Of a DNA stretch of 64,000 bases, positions 53,494-64,000 are shown piece after piece. The DNA is taken from NCBI GenBank assembly GCA_907163375.1, contig CAJQUW010012682.1, positions 62,001 to 126,000 of the forward strand. The letters are read 5' to 3'. Below the pieces are notes generated by a model. That model searched no databases. It was not told the DNA's origin and saw nothing but the letters and a program-made list of their open reading frames with translations. The position numbers were made by a program, and so were the translations under genes. Origin of the DNA: Prostheceraeus crozeri (lineage: Eukaryota; Platyhelminthes; Polycladida; Euryleptidae). The stretch's first letter is position 1; the number at the start of each line of letters is the position of its first letter.

Positions 53494-54630
53494 CAGGGGT
53501 GGGCCGCCGCCATAATAGGATCTGTGACACATTTTGTCACATGCTGAGGAAAACACATGGACAAATTTTGACACATGCTGGTGTGCAGAAGATTGGCAGT
53601 CATCAATCTTGCCTTAAAAGCTGACTTTTTTCACGTAGATCATTTGACGCAATAATATCCATAATATATATCAAACGTAGTTATAACGGGACAAAATCGA
53701 GAAAATCGTTTATTTATTATTACTAATTCTTATTATTTATATAGCATCATATGGGTGGTCTCCGTGGTGCAGTAGTTAAGTGCTTGGCCTAGTGATCTTT
53801 CGGTTCAGAAGTCGAGCCCCGAAAGTGTCATTGGAAGTCGTCAGGAAGGTCATCCGGACTAACAGATCACAACTCTCCAGATTAACGTCTGTGTCAGCAC
53901 CGTCCAAGCCCCCAATGAGGGGGTAGCAGGACTCTAAACCATCATTTCATTCCCATGGAGAATTGCCATTGAAGGTGTACAACATTTACCCCGAGATTTG
54001 GTGTAATAACGAAACAGAGCATGGGTAACTTTGTTTTAAGTTTTCAGTTTCATAGCGATTGCTATAACTTTTGTTTTGTATTCAGATCAGTGTTAAATAT
54101 AAATAAATGCGCGTGCATTATCGGAAGTATACATTCGCAGAGACTACTACAACCTGACAATCAAGAAACATATGGCCACATACAATGAATGTTACAATTG
54201 GGCCATCACATAACACGTCGAAGTTAACTTTGAAAAGTCGGACAAATAACAGCACGACTTGCCTGGCGCAAGTACAAGTCGCCATTTGGAGCAAGAAATG
54301 GGGAAATATCAATCTTGCATACCCCTAATACAAATTATCATCAAAGAATAAAGGAGCATTAAACTAATGACTTCGTTATTTCATTCAAGCGAAGTTAGTG
54401 TTCCTCTGTGACTTTGTTCATATTTTGCCAGAATAGTTTTCCGTGAATTCGTCACATTTAGTCACACCAACAACAAAAAACACACATTTTGCCACATTAT
54501 ATTTCGAGCATTATATTTCGAGATGAAAATTTGTCACGTTTAGTCACACCAACAACAAAAAACACACATTTTGTCTCATTATATTTCGAGATGAAAATTT
54601 TTCACGTTTTGTCACATCGGCCCACCCATA
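53494..54630. mobile_element. MITE with caggggtgggcc-type ends, holding a SINE
   Basis: The left end is caggggtgggccgccg (53494) and the right end tcggcccaccc (to 54628), inverted to each other over about ten bases. Near both ends lie words of the type tgacacattttgtcacatg. The right part holds two tandem copies (54451..54532 and 54533..54602) of a gtcacattta...gatgaaaattt unit. No clear target duplication is seen and the right tip is degraded. Confidence 0.5.
53753..54108 (+). mobile_element. tRNA-derived SINE
   Basis: The head reads gggtggtctccgtggtgcag, taagtgcttggcc, with an A box tggtgcagtagttaag, and at about 45 bp downstream the B box ggttcagaagtcgagcc, the usual RNA polymerase III promoter spacing. 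A non-tRNA body follows, with a tail ataaataaa near 54100. The tRNA-like fold is decayed (mismatched acceptor stem), so this is a retroposon, not a working tRNA gene. It lies inside the MITE described above. Confidence 0.75.
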
Positions 54631-55079
54631 CAATAAGTTTGTTTCAAGAAATGACTTTGATGTCTCAACAGGCAATTCTTATTTCGCTCTACAATTCCTT
54701 GACTAATGGCTTCGCACTTTTGTTTGATGGCGGCATGAGATGACAGGAGGAAAATCCGACTTCACATCCCTGCTTCACAACAGAGCTTGACTTGCATTTT
54801 CATTACTTTTTTACTCAACTAGTTATTTTCCTCACTATCTTTCTTATGTAGATGAATTGTTTCCTCCTTGTAGTTGATTCCTTGACCAGTTCTTGTTGTG
54901 ATAACTGCGTTGTCAGTTCCACTTCCATTGAATCTTCGGATCTATTGTTATCTTTATTGGTTCAACTCTGTCATTTATTTCTGACGAGGATAAATATTTA
55001 ATCACTTCTTGTGTCTTTCTGAAATGCTCCACTTAACGCATGCAGATCGCCTTCACCAATCACCTTCACTTTGACTTAC
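54631..55079. other. Intron, no feature seen
   Basis: Sequence between the MITE and Ig exon b. No element is recognised. Confidence 0.4.
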
Positions 55080-55248
55080 CTGAAAGTTCTGGCACCTCAT
55101 TTCCTGTCGCCGCCGACGATCGATGTACAGAACACGAGATTTCCATCTGCGTTCCTTCTGTTGGTATTTCAGGACTTAATCTGAGCTCTTGTATTGCAGA
55201 AGGCCAAGAAACCCTCATCTGCTTTCTGTCAACACCTTCATGACCAGT
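55080..55248 (-). CDS. Ig half-domain exon, type b (first copy)
   Basis: A 169-bp exon between aattcttcttcag-like acceptor (ttcttcttcag) and TTTCAG|GTAAGT, phase 0 start and phase 1 end. It encodes the first half of an Ig domain: GHEGVDRKQMRVSWPSAIQE, LRLSPEIPTEGTQMEISCSV, with the first cysteine in MEISCSVHRS. It lies only 85 bp from exon a upstream. It is the counterpart of 36048..36234. Confidence 0.82.
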
Positions 55249-55333
55249 CTGAAGAAGAAAAGAAATCGTCGTCCATATTTCCATTTTCCATTCATAAAAC
55301 GGATAAAATCAGAGCTAGGAAGTCAACACTCAC

Positions 55334-55635
55334 CGCGAATAGTCGACACTGAATCCATTTACCTCCCAAATTGGGGAAGACGCTGCGGAGAGTTACAACA
55401 ACACGACCGTCACCGATGACAGCCGTCACATTTGACGTGAAGTTCTTACAACAGAAGGGAGTCATTGTCTGTCTGACAGCGTTGATCTTTGCAGTTACAA
55501 CAGCATCATTCTCAATCTTTATTGTTATATTCAGAGGTGTTGTGGAGGGTGAACGAGGATCGCAGGTGATCTGCGCATTCTGTCCTGCCCAAACATTCGG
55601 TGAGCTAACTTTCATGTCCACAGGAACCGGAATCT
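55334..55635 (-). CDS. Ig-domain exon, type a (first copy)
   Basis: A 302-bp exon between tttttatattccag and TTCGCG|GTGAGT, phase 1 start and phase 0 end. It holds one Ig domain from EIPVPVDMKVSSPNVWAGQN to KWIQCRLFA, cysteines in AQITCDPRS and WIQCRLF. An additional CC pair in TPFCCKNFTSN could form an extra bond. Three N-x-S/T sites (NIT, NFT, NVT) suggest an extracellular protein. Confidence 0.85.
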
Positions 55636-55988
55636 CTGGAATATAAAAATATAGGGAGAAAATTGAGATATCTGACGATAAAAGCAATGTGAAAACACGT
55701 TGTCTTCGAGTAGTTCTTGAGGAAGAACAAAGAGATGGTGACGTCCTTAGAAATTTGAATTTTCTGAAACCACGATTTTATGCCAATATCAATTGATATT
55801 ATGCCAAATATTCAATATTCTATTTAAGCTATTATACATCTATACTCGTGGAAAGAATGCTGTATTTAAGAAATGAAAGTCAAGCTATGTGATTATTATT
55901 GGTCACTGGTTAAGGGAAAATTGGATTCATCAATGACAGAATATGAGAAAATCAATAATACGTTCCTTCTATGTATATACATCTTGGG

Positions 55989-58900
55989 CAGGGGTGCGCA
56001 ACCTGCGGCCGTTGCAGAGGCAAAGTGCGGACGTGACAATGAGAAGTAAATTATTTATTTATTTGTTTACTACAAAGGCACCACTGTTTGCGAACAACAC
56101 TTATGTGTAGCCTGAATATTAAAATACTTTACAAAACTGTGATAAGTCAATCAAAGAAAGTTTATTTTTAAACACCGGTACACTGTTCGATTGAATGACA
56201 TTATTTTGTAATGAATTCCATACTCGACACACACGTTGACTGAAAAAATGATGATGTGCGTTGCATTGGGGACGACCATTTGCTGTCAATTTCAGTGAAT
56301 TCCCGCGAGAAGTCATGTTATGAGAAATAAAAGTAAAAAAATTGTCAAAAGGTAAATGAATAACTCCATGAACCATTTTGTAAACCAAAATCAAATCGAA
56401 TATCAATCGTCTCAGCTCGAGTGAATACAGGTCTAGAATTTGTAAACGATGACGATAATCGAGGAATGGAAGTTTCGCTCTATAGCATACATTCTTGGTG
56501 AAATACTTTTGCACCTTCTCTATAATCCTGATATCCTTGACAAGGTAGGGACACCAAATTTGCGTGCAAACTCCAGTAGAGGTCTGAAGTATGTGGAATA
56601 GGCCTTCATTAAGATGTAAGGATCGTTGGAGATGAAAGATTTCAAAATTAAATACGCTCTCGACATTGCTTTTGATGATATATACCGACAATGTGCAGAA
56701 AATTTCAGGTTTGAAGAGAAAATAACTCGAATGTCACGAATTTCAGAAACATAATCAATGCTGTTGTCACATAGTTCATAACTGCTTATATGAGTAGGAC
56801 CGAATGACAAGACTTTCGTTTTAGAACTAGATATACGGAGCTGCATTTGCGAAGACCAACAACCTAATTCAGCCAAAGAATTTCTCAGGCATGAAAAAGT
56901 TCCTCCTCGATTGATTTGGTAGACCTTCAAGTCAACGGCGAAGAGACGCATTCCGCAATCAGACGACATGGTAACCGTGATGCTGTTAATATAAATTAGA
57001 AATAAGTAGGGGCACCAAGAATGAGCCCTGTGGCACCCCACTTGTGATGATGGAGGAACTAGAAATATGATTATCAATCAAAACCTGCTGTACACGGCCA
57101 CAAAGAAAATCAGCCGTATTGGACTCCATATTGTTTCAGAACTGTCAGTAACTTGCGATGACTTATTGTATCAAACGCTTTTACGAAATCGATATATATA
57201 CTACGTCCACTTGACAATGATCGTTAATCGCTGTTGTCCATTCATTCAGTGTCAGAAGTAGTTGAGTACATGGTGATCTGCCTCGGATGAAACCATGCTG
57301 GTCAGGTGATAGTAAATCATTATCCAAAAGATGCTCACGCAAACTGTCAGAAATGATGCACTCCATTGTATTTCAAATAACGCTGGTCAACGCGATTGGA
57401 CGGTAATTACTAGCTGCTGATCTATCTCCTTTTTTGTAGAATGGCGTAATGACAGACCTTTTCCATACATCAGGGAGTCGTCCGGTTTTGAGAGAGGACT
57501 CAAACAGAATCTGCAGGGGGATTGAAAGTTCGCAACAGAGACTGCGGAGGAAAATTTGGTGGACATCCATCCGGCGTGTAACAGTATTTAGGCTTCAATC
57601 TACGGAGTTTGTCAATAATCAAATGTACCGGAAACTCCACATAACTCAATTCTGGTATACTCGTATTATGCGGATCATTTGCAAGGAAAGGAGCGTCACC
57701 ATTGTCTTCAACAAAGACTGAGCTGAAAAAGGCGTTAAAACATTCAGCTTTCTCAATGGGATTATCAACTTTGATACCGTCCATATTTGTAATTTCAGGA
57801 ATAGTTTGTTGGGTATTGAGTTTTTCCTCACGTATGAAAAGAACGATTTGTCACAGCCATTTCGAATGAGATTTGCTTCAATATTACAAAAGTAGGTGTT
57901 TACGGCTTCGGAGTAAGCTTTGCAAGCAATCCTGTACTTTTTAAGAGCACTAGAATCATATTTAATTTTCCTGTACAATGCGCGTTTCTTTGATAGGAGC
58001 CGCCGCAAGTACTTGGGATAGACGCGACGAATTGATCTCTCTCTCTCTCTCAGAGGAACAAGATTCTTGTCTGCAATTATGCAATCCAGAATTTGACAGA
58101 ACTTGTCCCAGAATAACTGAACATCCTGCGATTCGTAATAGATGCCATACCAGTCCACACTGTCTAAAATTTTACCGATAGTTTGATAGTCAGCTTTGAA
58201 GAAGTCATGGCAAGTGGAACTAGGTGGACGAGGAGGGCAGGTGTTCATTGAAAAATAAATACTTTTGTGGTCGCAAGAGTCTGTGAATGGAGCATCTGTA
58301 GCAACATCAACAATATTGTGAGAATGATTTGTCAGAAAGAGATCAAGGATGTTGGTTCCTCTTGTGGGTTCGATTACCAATTGATTCAAATTCAATTTGA
58401 TGCAGTTTTGAAGGAACATGAAGCTGAGAGAGCCTCCACTTGAAGTTAGGGATGACCAATCAATCGATGGGAAGTTGAGATCTCCTACAAAAATTGAAGT
58501 ATCCGAGGAGTTACATCCAAAGTCAAGAAGGCCACATAGTGTTTTCACCTCGGCTTCAACGACGGTTGAAGATGGAGGGAAATACACGCAGTATATATTG
58601 TATTTGGCAGATCTGGAAACAGACAGTTCTATGGCGGCAACCTCGATCGACGAAAACTTTTGGGGATGTCAATAGAAGAGCTTTTGTAGATATGCTTTAC
58701 AAAGATGGCGACTCCACCACCCAATGCACCTCTATCATTTCGATATAGTAAGTAATTAGATCTCTGTATTAAAGATGCATCTGGTATTCTATCGTCCAAC
58801 CACGTTTCACTAATGCATATCAGATCATATTGTTGAGTCTCTATGCATGCATCGGTGAGTTTGTTTCTGATGGATCGAGAGTTGAAATAAATACACTTGA

Positions 58901-60395
58901 ATGTTTTACGTGTTGATTAGGACGAGGAATTCCTCGAGGAACATTGATCGGCATAAAAGCTGTTAGTGAAATAACAAGGATTATATGAATAATGCTTCCC
59001 GAGGAAACTGAAATAATTGTCAATCACACGAGGGATTTCGTTGGCTGATTCGTTAAGGATGTGTCAAAATAATTGATTGCTGATGTCAAACTGATCAATA
59101 ATAGAGTTGTTTTTAACTAATTTTCCTTTCTTTAATGTCAAGGTGTCTGTCGGCAAAGCAATTTTCTGTTCGTCCTTAAATCGCTTTCTCAGACGGGATT
59201 CCTCTACACGTGTAAGAAATGGAAGGTCTTTGTTAATATATACTTTTGAGCACCAAGACGATGAATTATTTTCTCTAAGAGCATTTTGCTTGTATAGCAA
59301 TGAGTTTCTTACTTTCATATCACTGAGGGTTACCTTTAGGGTACCTTTAGGTTACCTTTTTAAATGAAAAAGAATATTGCAAATATTTCTGGAGCTCAAG
59401 GCAATCGAAAAACAATCGTCACTATAGTAGCATATTAGTCACTTTGTAACTGTCGAACACCTTTATGCACATGCTGCTTGGAAAAATGCACTCCCGCAGG
59501 CGCGATGAAGGCGTTCAAGCAGTTCGATAATTCATGAATAGAATATTTTAGGGTAGCTACATTCATGTGCATTCATGGCTAGAGTCATCAGCTAAAAGAA
59601 ACAAAAAGGACAATTGTAGTTTGCTCGAATTGTTCGTGCGCGTTAGCCTCAAGTCCATGACCTGAATAAGGATGCCTGCTAGATCAGCTTCTGCAGCGGC
59701 AGTGTTGTGTGCTTGTGTAAAACAACGGATTGAATCGAAAGATATTGTAATTTCTTTACGAGATATTGTATTTCTACCTATTCAGATTTTGTGTATTTTC
59801 ATAAATAAAATATGCTAAAATTTCAGTTGTGTTTATATTTCACATTTATCATTAAATTTGAAGCTCACGTTTTGTGTTGCGAAAGAACTGTATGATCAGC
59901 AGTAATTAGATACTTAATTTCTTCAAAAATAACGCTAGGTAGGCAGGCTTATATACGAGGTTCTAGAAATGCGTAGGTCTATATACGAGTGAATGCCTAG
60001 AATAGATCGACTCCGTGATGAATGAATGAATTTTGTATGGCTCGTGATTCCTTTATGAATTATTACAGTAGCTAAGTAAATTGTTTTTTCCTTCGATTGC
60101 CCGTACAAAAACATGCTTTCAACTTTTCAAATACTAATAACACCTTAAGCTTAAAATCTTTTCGGGTCAAAAATGACCGTCGGTGGTATATGGGTTAACT
60201 TGCTAACTCATTCTTTACGAAGTAGGCCTTTATGCGATTTTCACTGCGTCATTCACCAGGGTAAGCTAATTAGAGTGGTAGAATATAAAAAGGATTGGCT
60301 ATTGACCTAGTTGTTTGCACACATATTAAATGCGGCCGTGATTCTTTCGGCTTTCGAAACGGCGGCCGAAAAATGTATGCGGTTGCGGAACCCTC
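55989..60395. mobile_element. hAT element copy 2 (reverse orientation), split by a LINE
   Basis: The left end caggggtgcgcaacctgcgg at 55989 is the complement of the right end of the element at 38967..40174. The right end at 60395 matches its left end in complement (gcggccgtgattctttcgg; ggttgcggaaccct). Flanks atcttggg (55981..55988) and atctgggg (60396..60403) are an 8-bp target duplication with one mismatch. Without the LINE it is about 1.1 kb, close to the 1.2 kb of copy 1. Its tip is more diverged, so it is the older of the two. Confidence 0.88.
56051..59360 (-). mobile_element. CR1-group LINE nested in hAT copy 2, decayed
   Basis: It interrupts the hAT at agtaaa|tgaaaaag. Short taaa repeats sit at both junctions and the 3' tail is (TAAA)n at 56051..56065. 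From 5' to 3' it shows the ORF1 end (59064..59318: NKDLPFLTRVEESRLRKRFK, SIIDQFDISNQLF), the endonuclease (ICISETWLDDRIPDASLIQ near 58800; FVGDLNFPSIDWSS; SCDHKSIYFS; 57646..58587) and the reverse transcriptase (VITPFYKKGDRSAASNYRPI, LLSPDQHGFIRGRSPC, then LKVLSFG-type KTKVLSFGPTHISSYELC; 56119..57570). Several frameshifts and stops break ORF2, and the catalytic box reads FAVDLKV. It is related to the fragments at 10.4 and 15.9 kb. Confidence 0.85.
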
Positions 60396-60458
60396 ATCTG
60401 GGGGAATGCTTTCTGCACAGGCATGGCGAAACATGATAGTTTTGCATAAGAAACCTAC

Positions 60459-60722
60459 TTTTGATGTTAATCTTCTTCCTTATCTCCTGATCTCTGCTGA
60501 CTCTGTTGGCCGCTCTACACGTGACATCATAGCTTCCTGGAGTTGCTTCTAAAGGTATTGCATGAGATATCTCTCCTTTGCCATGTCTCGTATACTCTTC
60601 CTGATTCTTGAGAATTAGTGTGATATCAGGCACTGGATTCCCGCGGCTGCTGCAGGAGATAGTGCTGTTGACCCGAAGTTCCTGATGATATTCAATGCTC
60701 CACTTTGTCTGATTTGGTCCGT
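60459..60722 (-). CDS. Ig-domain exon, type d (first copy, most 5')
   Basis: A 264-bp exon (88 codons) between ttttcattacag and CAAAA|GTAGGT, phase 1 at both ends. It encodes one I-set-like Ig domain, DGPNQTKWSIEYHQELRVNS to EIRKKINIK, cysteines in STISCSSRGNPVPDI and YDVTCRAANRVS. It lies 64 bp from the end of hAT copy 2. Upstream exons of the gene, including the start and any signal peptide, are expected to the right of this point; none was recognised in the remaining 3.3 kb. Confidence 0.85.
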
Positions 60723-62389
60723 CTGTAATGAAAAGGAACATTTATATCCTCTACAAAGCACGAAAAAAGCATTATAGATTACAGACAGCAATCCATCTGA
60801 AAACAATAGCAACAAAGAAGAAATGTTCGATATTTCAGAGGTGAACAGTCTGATTTTCAGTCTTAACAGACGAAAACTCGCATCTCTTCTCTATCAATAT
60901 TGGAGTGTCAAATAGCACTTGAAATGGAGAGCTGTTACACGAAGGAGTATAAATAGTGAATTTGTGGCCTCTCGCTCTACATTGCCCCTCCATGCAGTGC
61001 GATGAAGAACGACAGCCGCACGTTTGGGAGTGGTACAGTGGTTGCAGATTGTTTTCAAGGAGCATCCGTCAGCACTCGAGCTCAAAGCTACCTATCATTG
61101 CAGCAACACCGACATACTGCCGTGTTCACGGCTTCAGATATCTGCTCTTCACCATAGATACCATGATTGCTGTGTTATCAGATTACTATGTAGAACGGGA
61201 AGTCATGGGGCATTGCTGTGGGAGAAAGAGCGGCAATCAATGGTTGGAAGCAGATGTTTGTAGTCGTAAACATTGTAAATGCGGCAGGGCATTGATGCAA
61301 TGATAGGTAACTTAGAACTCATGTGACCGTATCGCATTTTTTTAGTGCAGTCAATCTACAAGGTAAAAGCAATATACTAAACTGAAAATAATAAATGCCA
61401 GTAATTAAATCAAAATTTATCATCCATGAATTCTATTATATCAATTAATTAGGCTACATTAATTAATTAATGTAAAATCCTATCCGTTGTAGTCTTATAA
61501 GGCTTCAATAGGTAAGGGACTAATGCAAGTACATGCGATATAATAAGGACTTAACTTTATTGGAATCACTTAGAAGAATTATGAAAAATTGCTCACTTGA
61601 ACGATCCTCGACTAGACGACTACGAATTCTAGTGATATACTTACCACAACGTCTGGGTAATACTTTATCAATTTGGTCAACTTTGTTCTAACGATGACGG
61701 TTGATTGGTCATAAGAAAATTGACACCGCACAGACCTGTCATCTGCGACTAAGGCTCCCTGCTGTGATTAATTAAGAAGATAGAAGTGTTTGAGGTTAAG
61801 ATGAAGATAAAGTTATGAGATCCTGACAAGGACGCATGGTTCGTTTTCTACAGATGTCAAGAATCACTCAAAAGTTCAGCAAAACGTGTCTCAGAATGAA
61901 GAAAAATGTGATACTTAAAATGATTACACTTGATGGTAATGAGTTCATCAGCATGAACTCAACCAGGATTCGCGCTTAGGCCCCTAATTCCTCAACGCTC
62001 AGGAATCTGCACATCTATCATCTACAGACTCAATGACACCAATGAAACAGAAAATAAAATATACGATGAAAATTAAATATAAATAGCGGAAACTATTCAG
62101 ACTGAAGGAAAATGACATAATGAAAGATAATGAAATTGAAAATAAATAAAGCAAATAAATAATTACAAAATTATGATCGAAACTGTTATGACATTACAAG
62201 TAAGAAAGGTTTGTCACAATCGGCAAAAGGACAGTGTACGAAAATCTGGAGTCAAGGGATTCGGAATCTTTCATACCTGTGGTCATAATCGGTAGCTCAT
62301 GTCAAAGTCGATAAATTTGTTGTGTTGAAGGATTTGTAATTATGCATCTTGCCATATGTTCGCAGCTTAAAGGTTTCGATCATTATCAA
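60723..62389. other. Intron or upstream sequence, no gene supported
   Basis: Plus frames at 60956..61303 and 61024..61263 are Cys- and His-containing but match nothing I know and overlap each other. The part from 61320 to 62300 is AT-rich and featureless. Confidence 0.4.
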
Positions 62390-63383
62390 AGACGTACTGT
62401 AATTTGTGTGGAGGCATAAAGTCCGAATTTTCTCAAAATCTTGTCATGCCTATGCAGTGGTCGTTCTGCAGATATTATTAATTCCTTGCTGGGATTAAAT
62501 ATTATTATCACAGCTTTGAGTATGAATTTGTTTCTGGTGTTAGATAATGTAGAGGATGGTTGCTGTCTTTGATCCAAATTTTGAATAAACGCATACCAAT
62601 AACATGACGGCGATAGAATAAAGGAATGAAATCGCAACAATTACAGCTTGATGTTCCACATATTATTGCATGGGCTCGGGATTGGATTTTTTCAAATAAG
62701 TTCACTTGCTCAGTATTAACATTTACAAATAGTGGTGCTGCGTATTCTAGGACACTCCGTATGCAATTATTAAAGATTATTATCAAATCACCTCTTGTAA
62801 GAAACGGTTTTAGTTGACGTAATATCGACAGTTTGGAAGAAGCTCTCTTTGAAACAGAACCGAAATGGGCTTTCCATTTGAAGTCCTCATCAAACACGAC
62901 ACCAAGAAATTTCAAAGTTTTCTGTAAAGGAATATTCGGAATTTGAAGATGAGAGTCGTATAAACATCTGTTGGCACTTCTCCGTCTTAATGATCATCAC
63001 ATTGTCCATTCACTGATTTGTGATAAGGCCGACGATAAAGGACTTTGAGTACTCTGTTTGTAAATGATGCCAACAAGTAATATGTCATCGGCATATTTAG
63101 TCATAAGAATTCTGTTATCATTTGCTACAATTAGGTCATTGATGAAATAGGCGAAAAGCAACGGTCAAATGGAGGATCCTTGAGGAACACCGCTGAGAGC
63201 GGGCACATCCTTTCCATGGATCGACTTCCACCTTGTTCTTTGAGATCTAGACTTAAGATAATTGCTGACAAACATAACAAAATACGGATTTAAATCATCA
63301 TTGATCATTTTTTGAATAAGTAGTCGGTGGGATATTTTATCGAAGCCTTTTGTGAGATCAATGGCAACAGTGCTCCCACTCAC
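62390..63383 (-). mobile_element. LINE reverse transcriptase fragment
   Basis: Minus-strand frames read TVAIDLTKGFDKISHRLLIQ, VSNYLKSRSQRTRW and SGVPQGSSI (63165..63383), then LGVVFDEDFKWKAHFGSVSK and RSVLEYAAPLFVNVNTEQ (62508..62915). A further TRNKFILKA-type C-terminal end is in 62386..62640. The catalytic box region lies in a broken stretch near 63080. It is 5'-truncated at 63383, exactly where a palindrome begins. Confidence 0.72.
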
Positions 63384-63410
63384 ACCCGGCCCGAATTTTC
63401 GGGCCGGGTG
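63383..63410. repeat. Perfect 28-bp palindrome
   Basis: Arms cacccggcccgaa and ttcgggccgggtg around two bases. It is GC-rich in an AT-rich setting, at the 5' truncation point of the LINE fragment. It could be the tip of another small transposon. Confidence 0.8.
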
Positions 63411-64000
63411 CGAAAATTATGGGCCGAAGTATTATTAACTGCATTTAGTCAAATGTGATATATTTCTAATAATACTCCAGTATATGGGTGTAACTGGTCC
63501 TCCATTCATATTTTACAGGAGACCTATCTAAAGCCCTAGTAAATCAGAACATCTAAACCAGTATGTAATCTGATTGAAGATTAAAGAAAAACTAAATTAT
63601 GAAATACAGCATCATATTCCGACTCAAAAGCATCAAAATTGATCAAAGGCATAGACAGATACCGTGAATTATAAAGACCAGCTGTAATTGTTTTTTCAGC
63701 AGGCCTTCATACCCGCATGAGTAGGCCCCTGCCCGTTTTTAGTTGTTTAGAGCATACTCATTTCTAGATATTCAACTAGACTAGCTGGAGTAAAATGGCT
63801 GTCATATTTAGAACAAGAACATTTCGAGGAGAGGTTTTTTCGAAACTTTTTTTGTATTCGGACAAAAGATCGAGATTCCATTCAATTATGTTCTTCGTAG
63901 ATTCCGTGATCACTAACTAACATTGAATACCAATTTGATGCAAAGAGCAAGTAGGCATCGTGCCAATATAGGGACATCATAGAATTTCAAGTCTGACTGA
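63411..64000. other. No feature seen
   Basis: AT-rich to the window edge. No gene, exon or clear repeat is recognised. Confidence 0.4.

Noticed and set aside
53753-53830. Possible functional tRNA gene
   Set aside because: Only the A and B boxes are kept. The acceptor stem does not pair, and the unit continues into a SINE body and A-rich tail.
60956-61303. Plus-strand Cys/His-rich frame as a gene
   Set aside because: Overlaps another frame of similar length, and no motif or splice context supports it.

Overview
The window is nuclear DNA from an invertebrate animal. Single Ig-domain exons in phase 1, a tRNA-derived SINE, CR1/Jockey-type LINEs, Penelope remnants, hAT elements, a Crypton recombinase and a Polinton all point to Metazoa. 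The phylum cannot be fixed from sequence alone; a mollusc or other marine invertebrate is only a guess. No bacterial operon, rRNA or true tRNA gene is seen.

The host gene is one large minus-strand gene for a multi-Ig protein. Ten exons can be defined by their splice sites, from 60.7 kb down to 5.1 kb. They fall in a strict repeating order d-a-b-c-d-a-b-c-d-a with fixed intron phases (a 1-0, b 0-1, c 1-1, d 1-1). One cassette therefore encodes three Ig domains: a, the split domain b+c, and d. Three introns are only 57, 62 and 85 bp long. The other six are 2.7 to 27.5 kb long, and mobile elements account for much of their length.

The intron between 8.3 and 35.8 kb holds the main prize, a 16,035-bp Polinton/Maverick-type element (16675..32709). 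It has a perfect 6-bp target duplication (GCTATA) and terminal inverted repeats of 0.72 and 0.78 kb, each carrying a terminal hairpin and minisatellite arrays. The left half reads rightward: a 2TM protein, an unknown protein, penton-like protein, packaging ATPase, a small ORF and a family B DNA polymerase. Most of the right half reads leftward: integrase, PLA2-like protein, small membrane-active proteins, major capsid protein, coiled-coil proteins and a fibre-like protein; an adenain-like protease reads rightward. The copy is a fossil with roughly twenty breaks, yet its ends are nearly pristine. The polymerase region contains an intein with LAGLIDADG homing-endonuclease motifs at the YTD/TDS catalytic site. 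This is the most unusual thing in the window.

The rest is layered repeats. From left to right they include a Crypton-like tyrosine recombinase open at the left edge (2..937), an LTR-retrotransposon integrase fossil, LINE and Penelope fragments, a 1.26-kb inverted duplication (10.65-11.91 / 15.25-16.52 kb) and a tandem 0.76-kb duplication with a 229-bp hairpin element in one copy. Further right are a hAT with a perfect 8-bp duplication (38967..40174), a nearly intact two-ORF LINE (40.8-44.3 kb), a decayed Tc1/mariner-like transposon, a SINE inside a MITE, and a second hAT copy split by a LINE (55989..60395).
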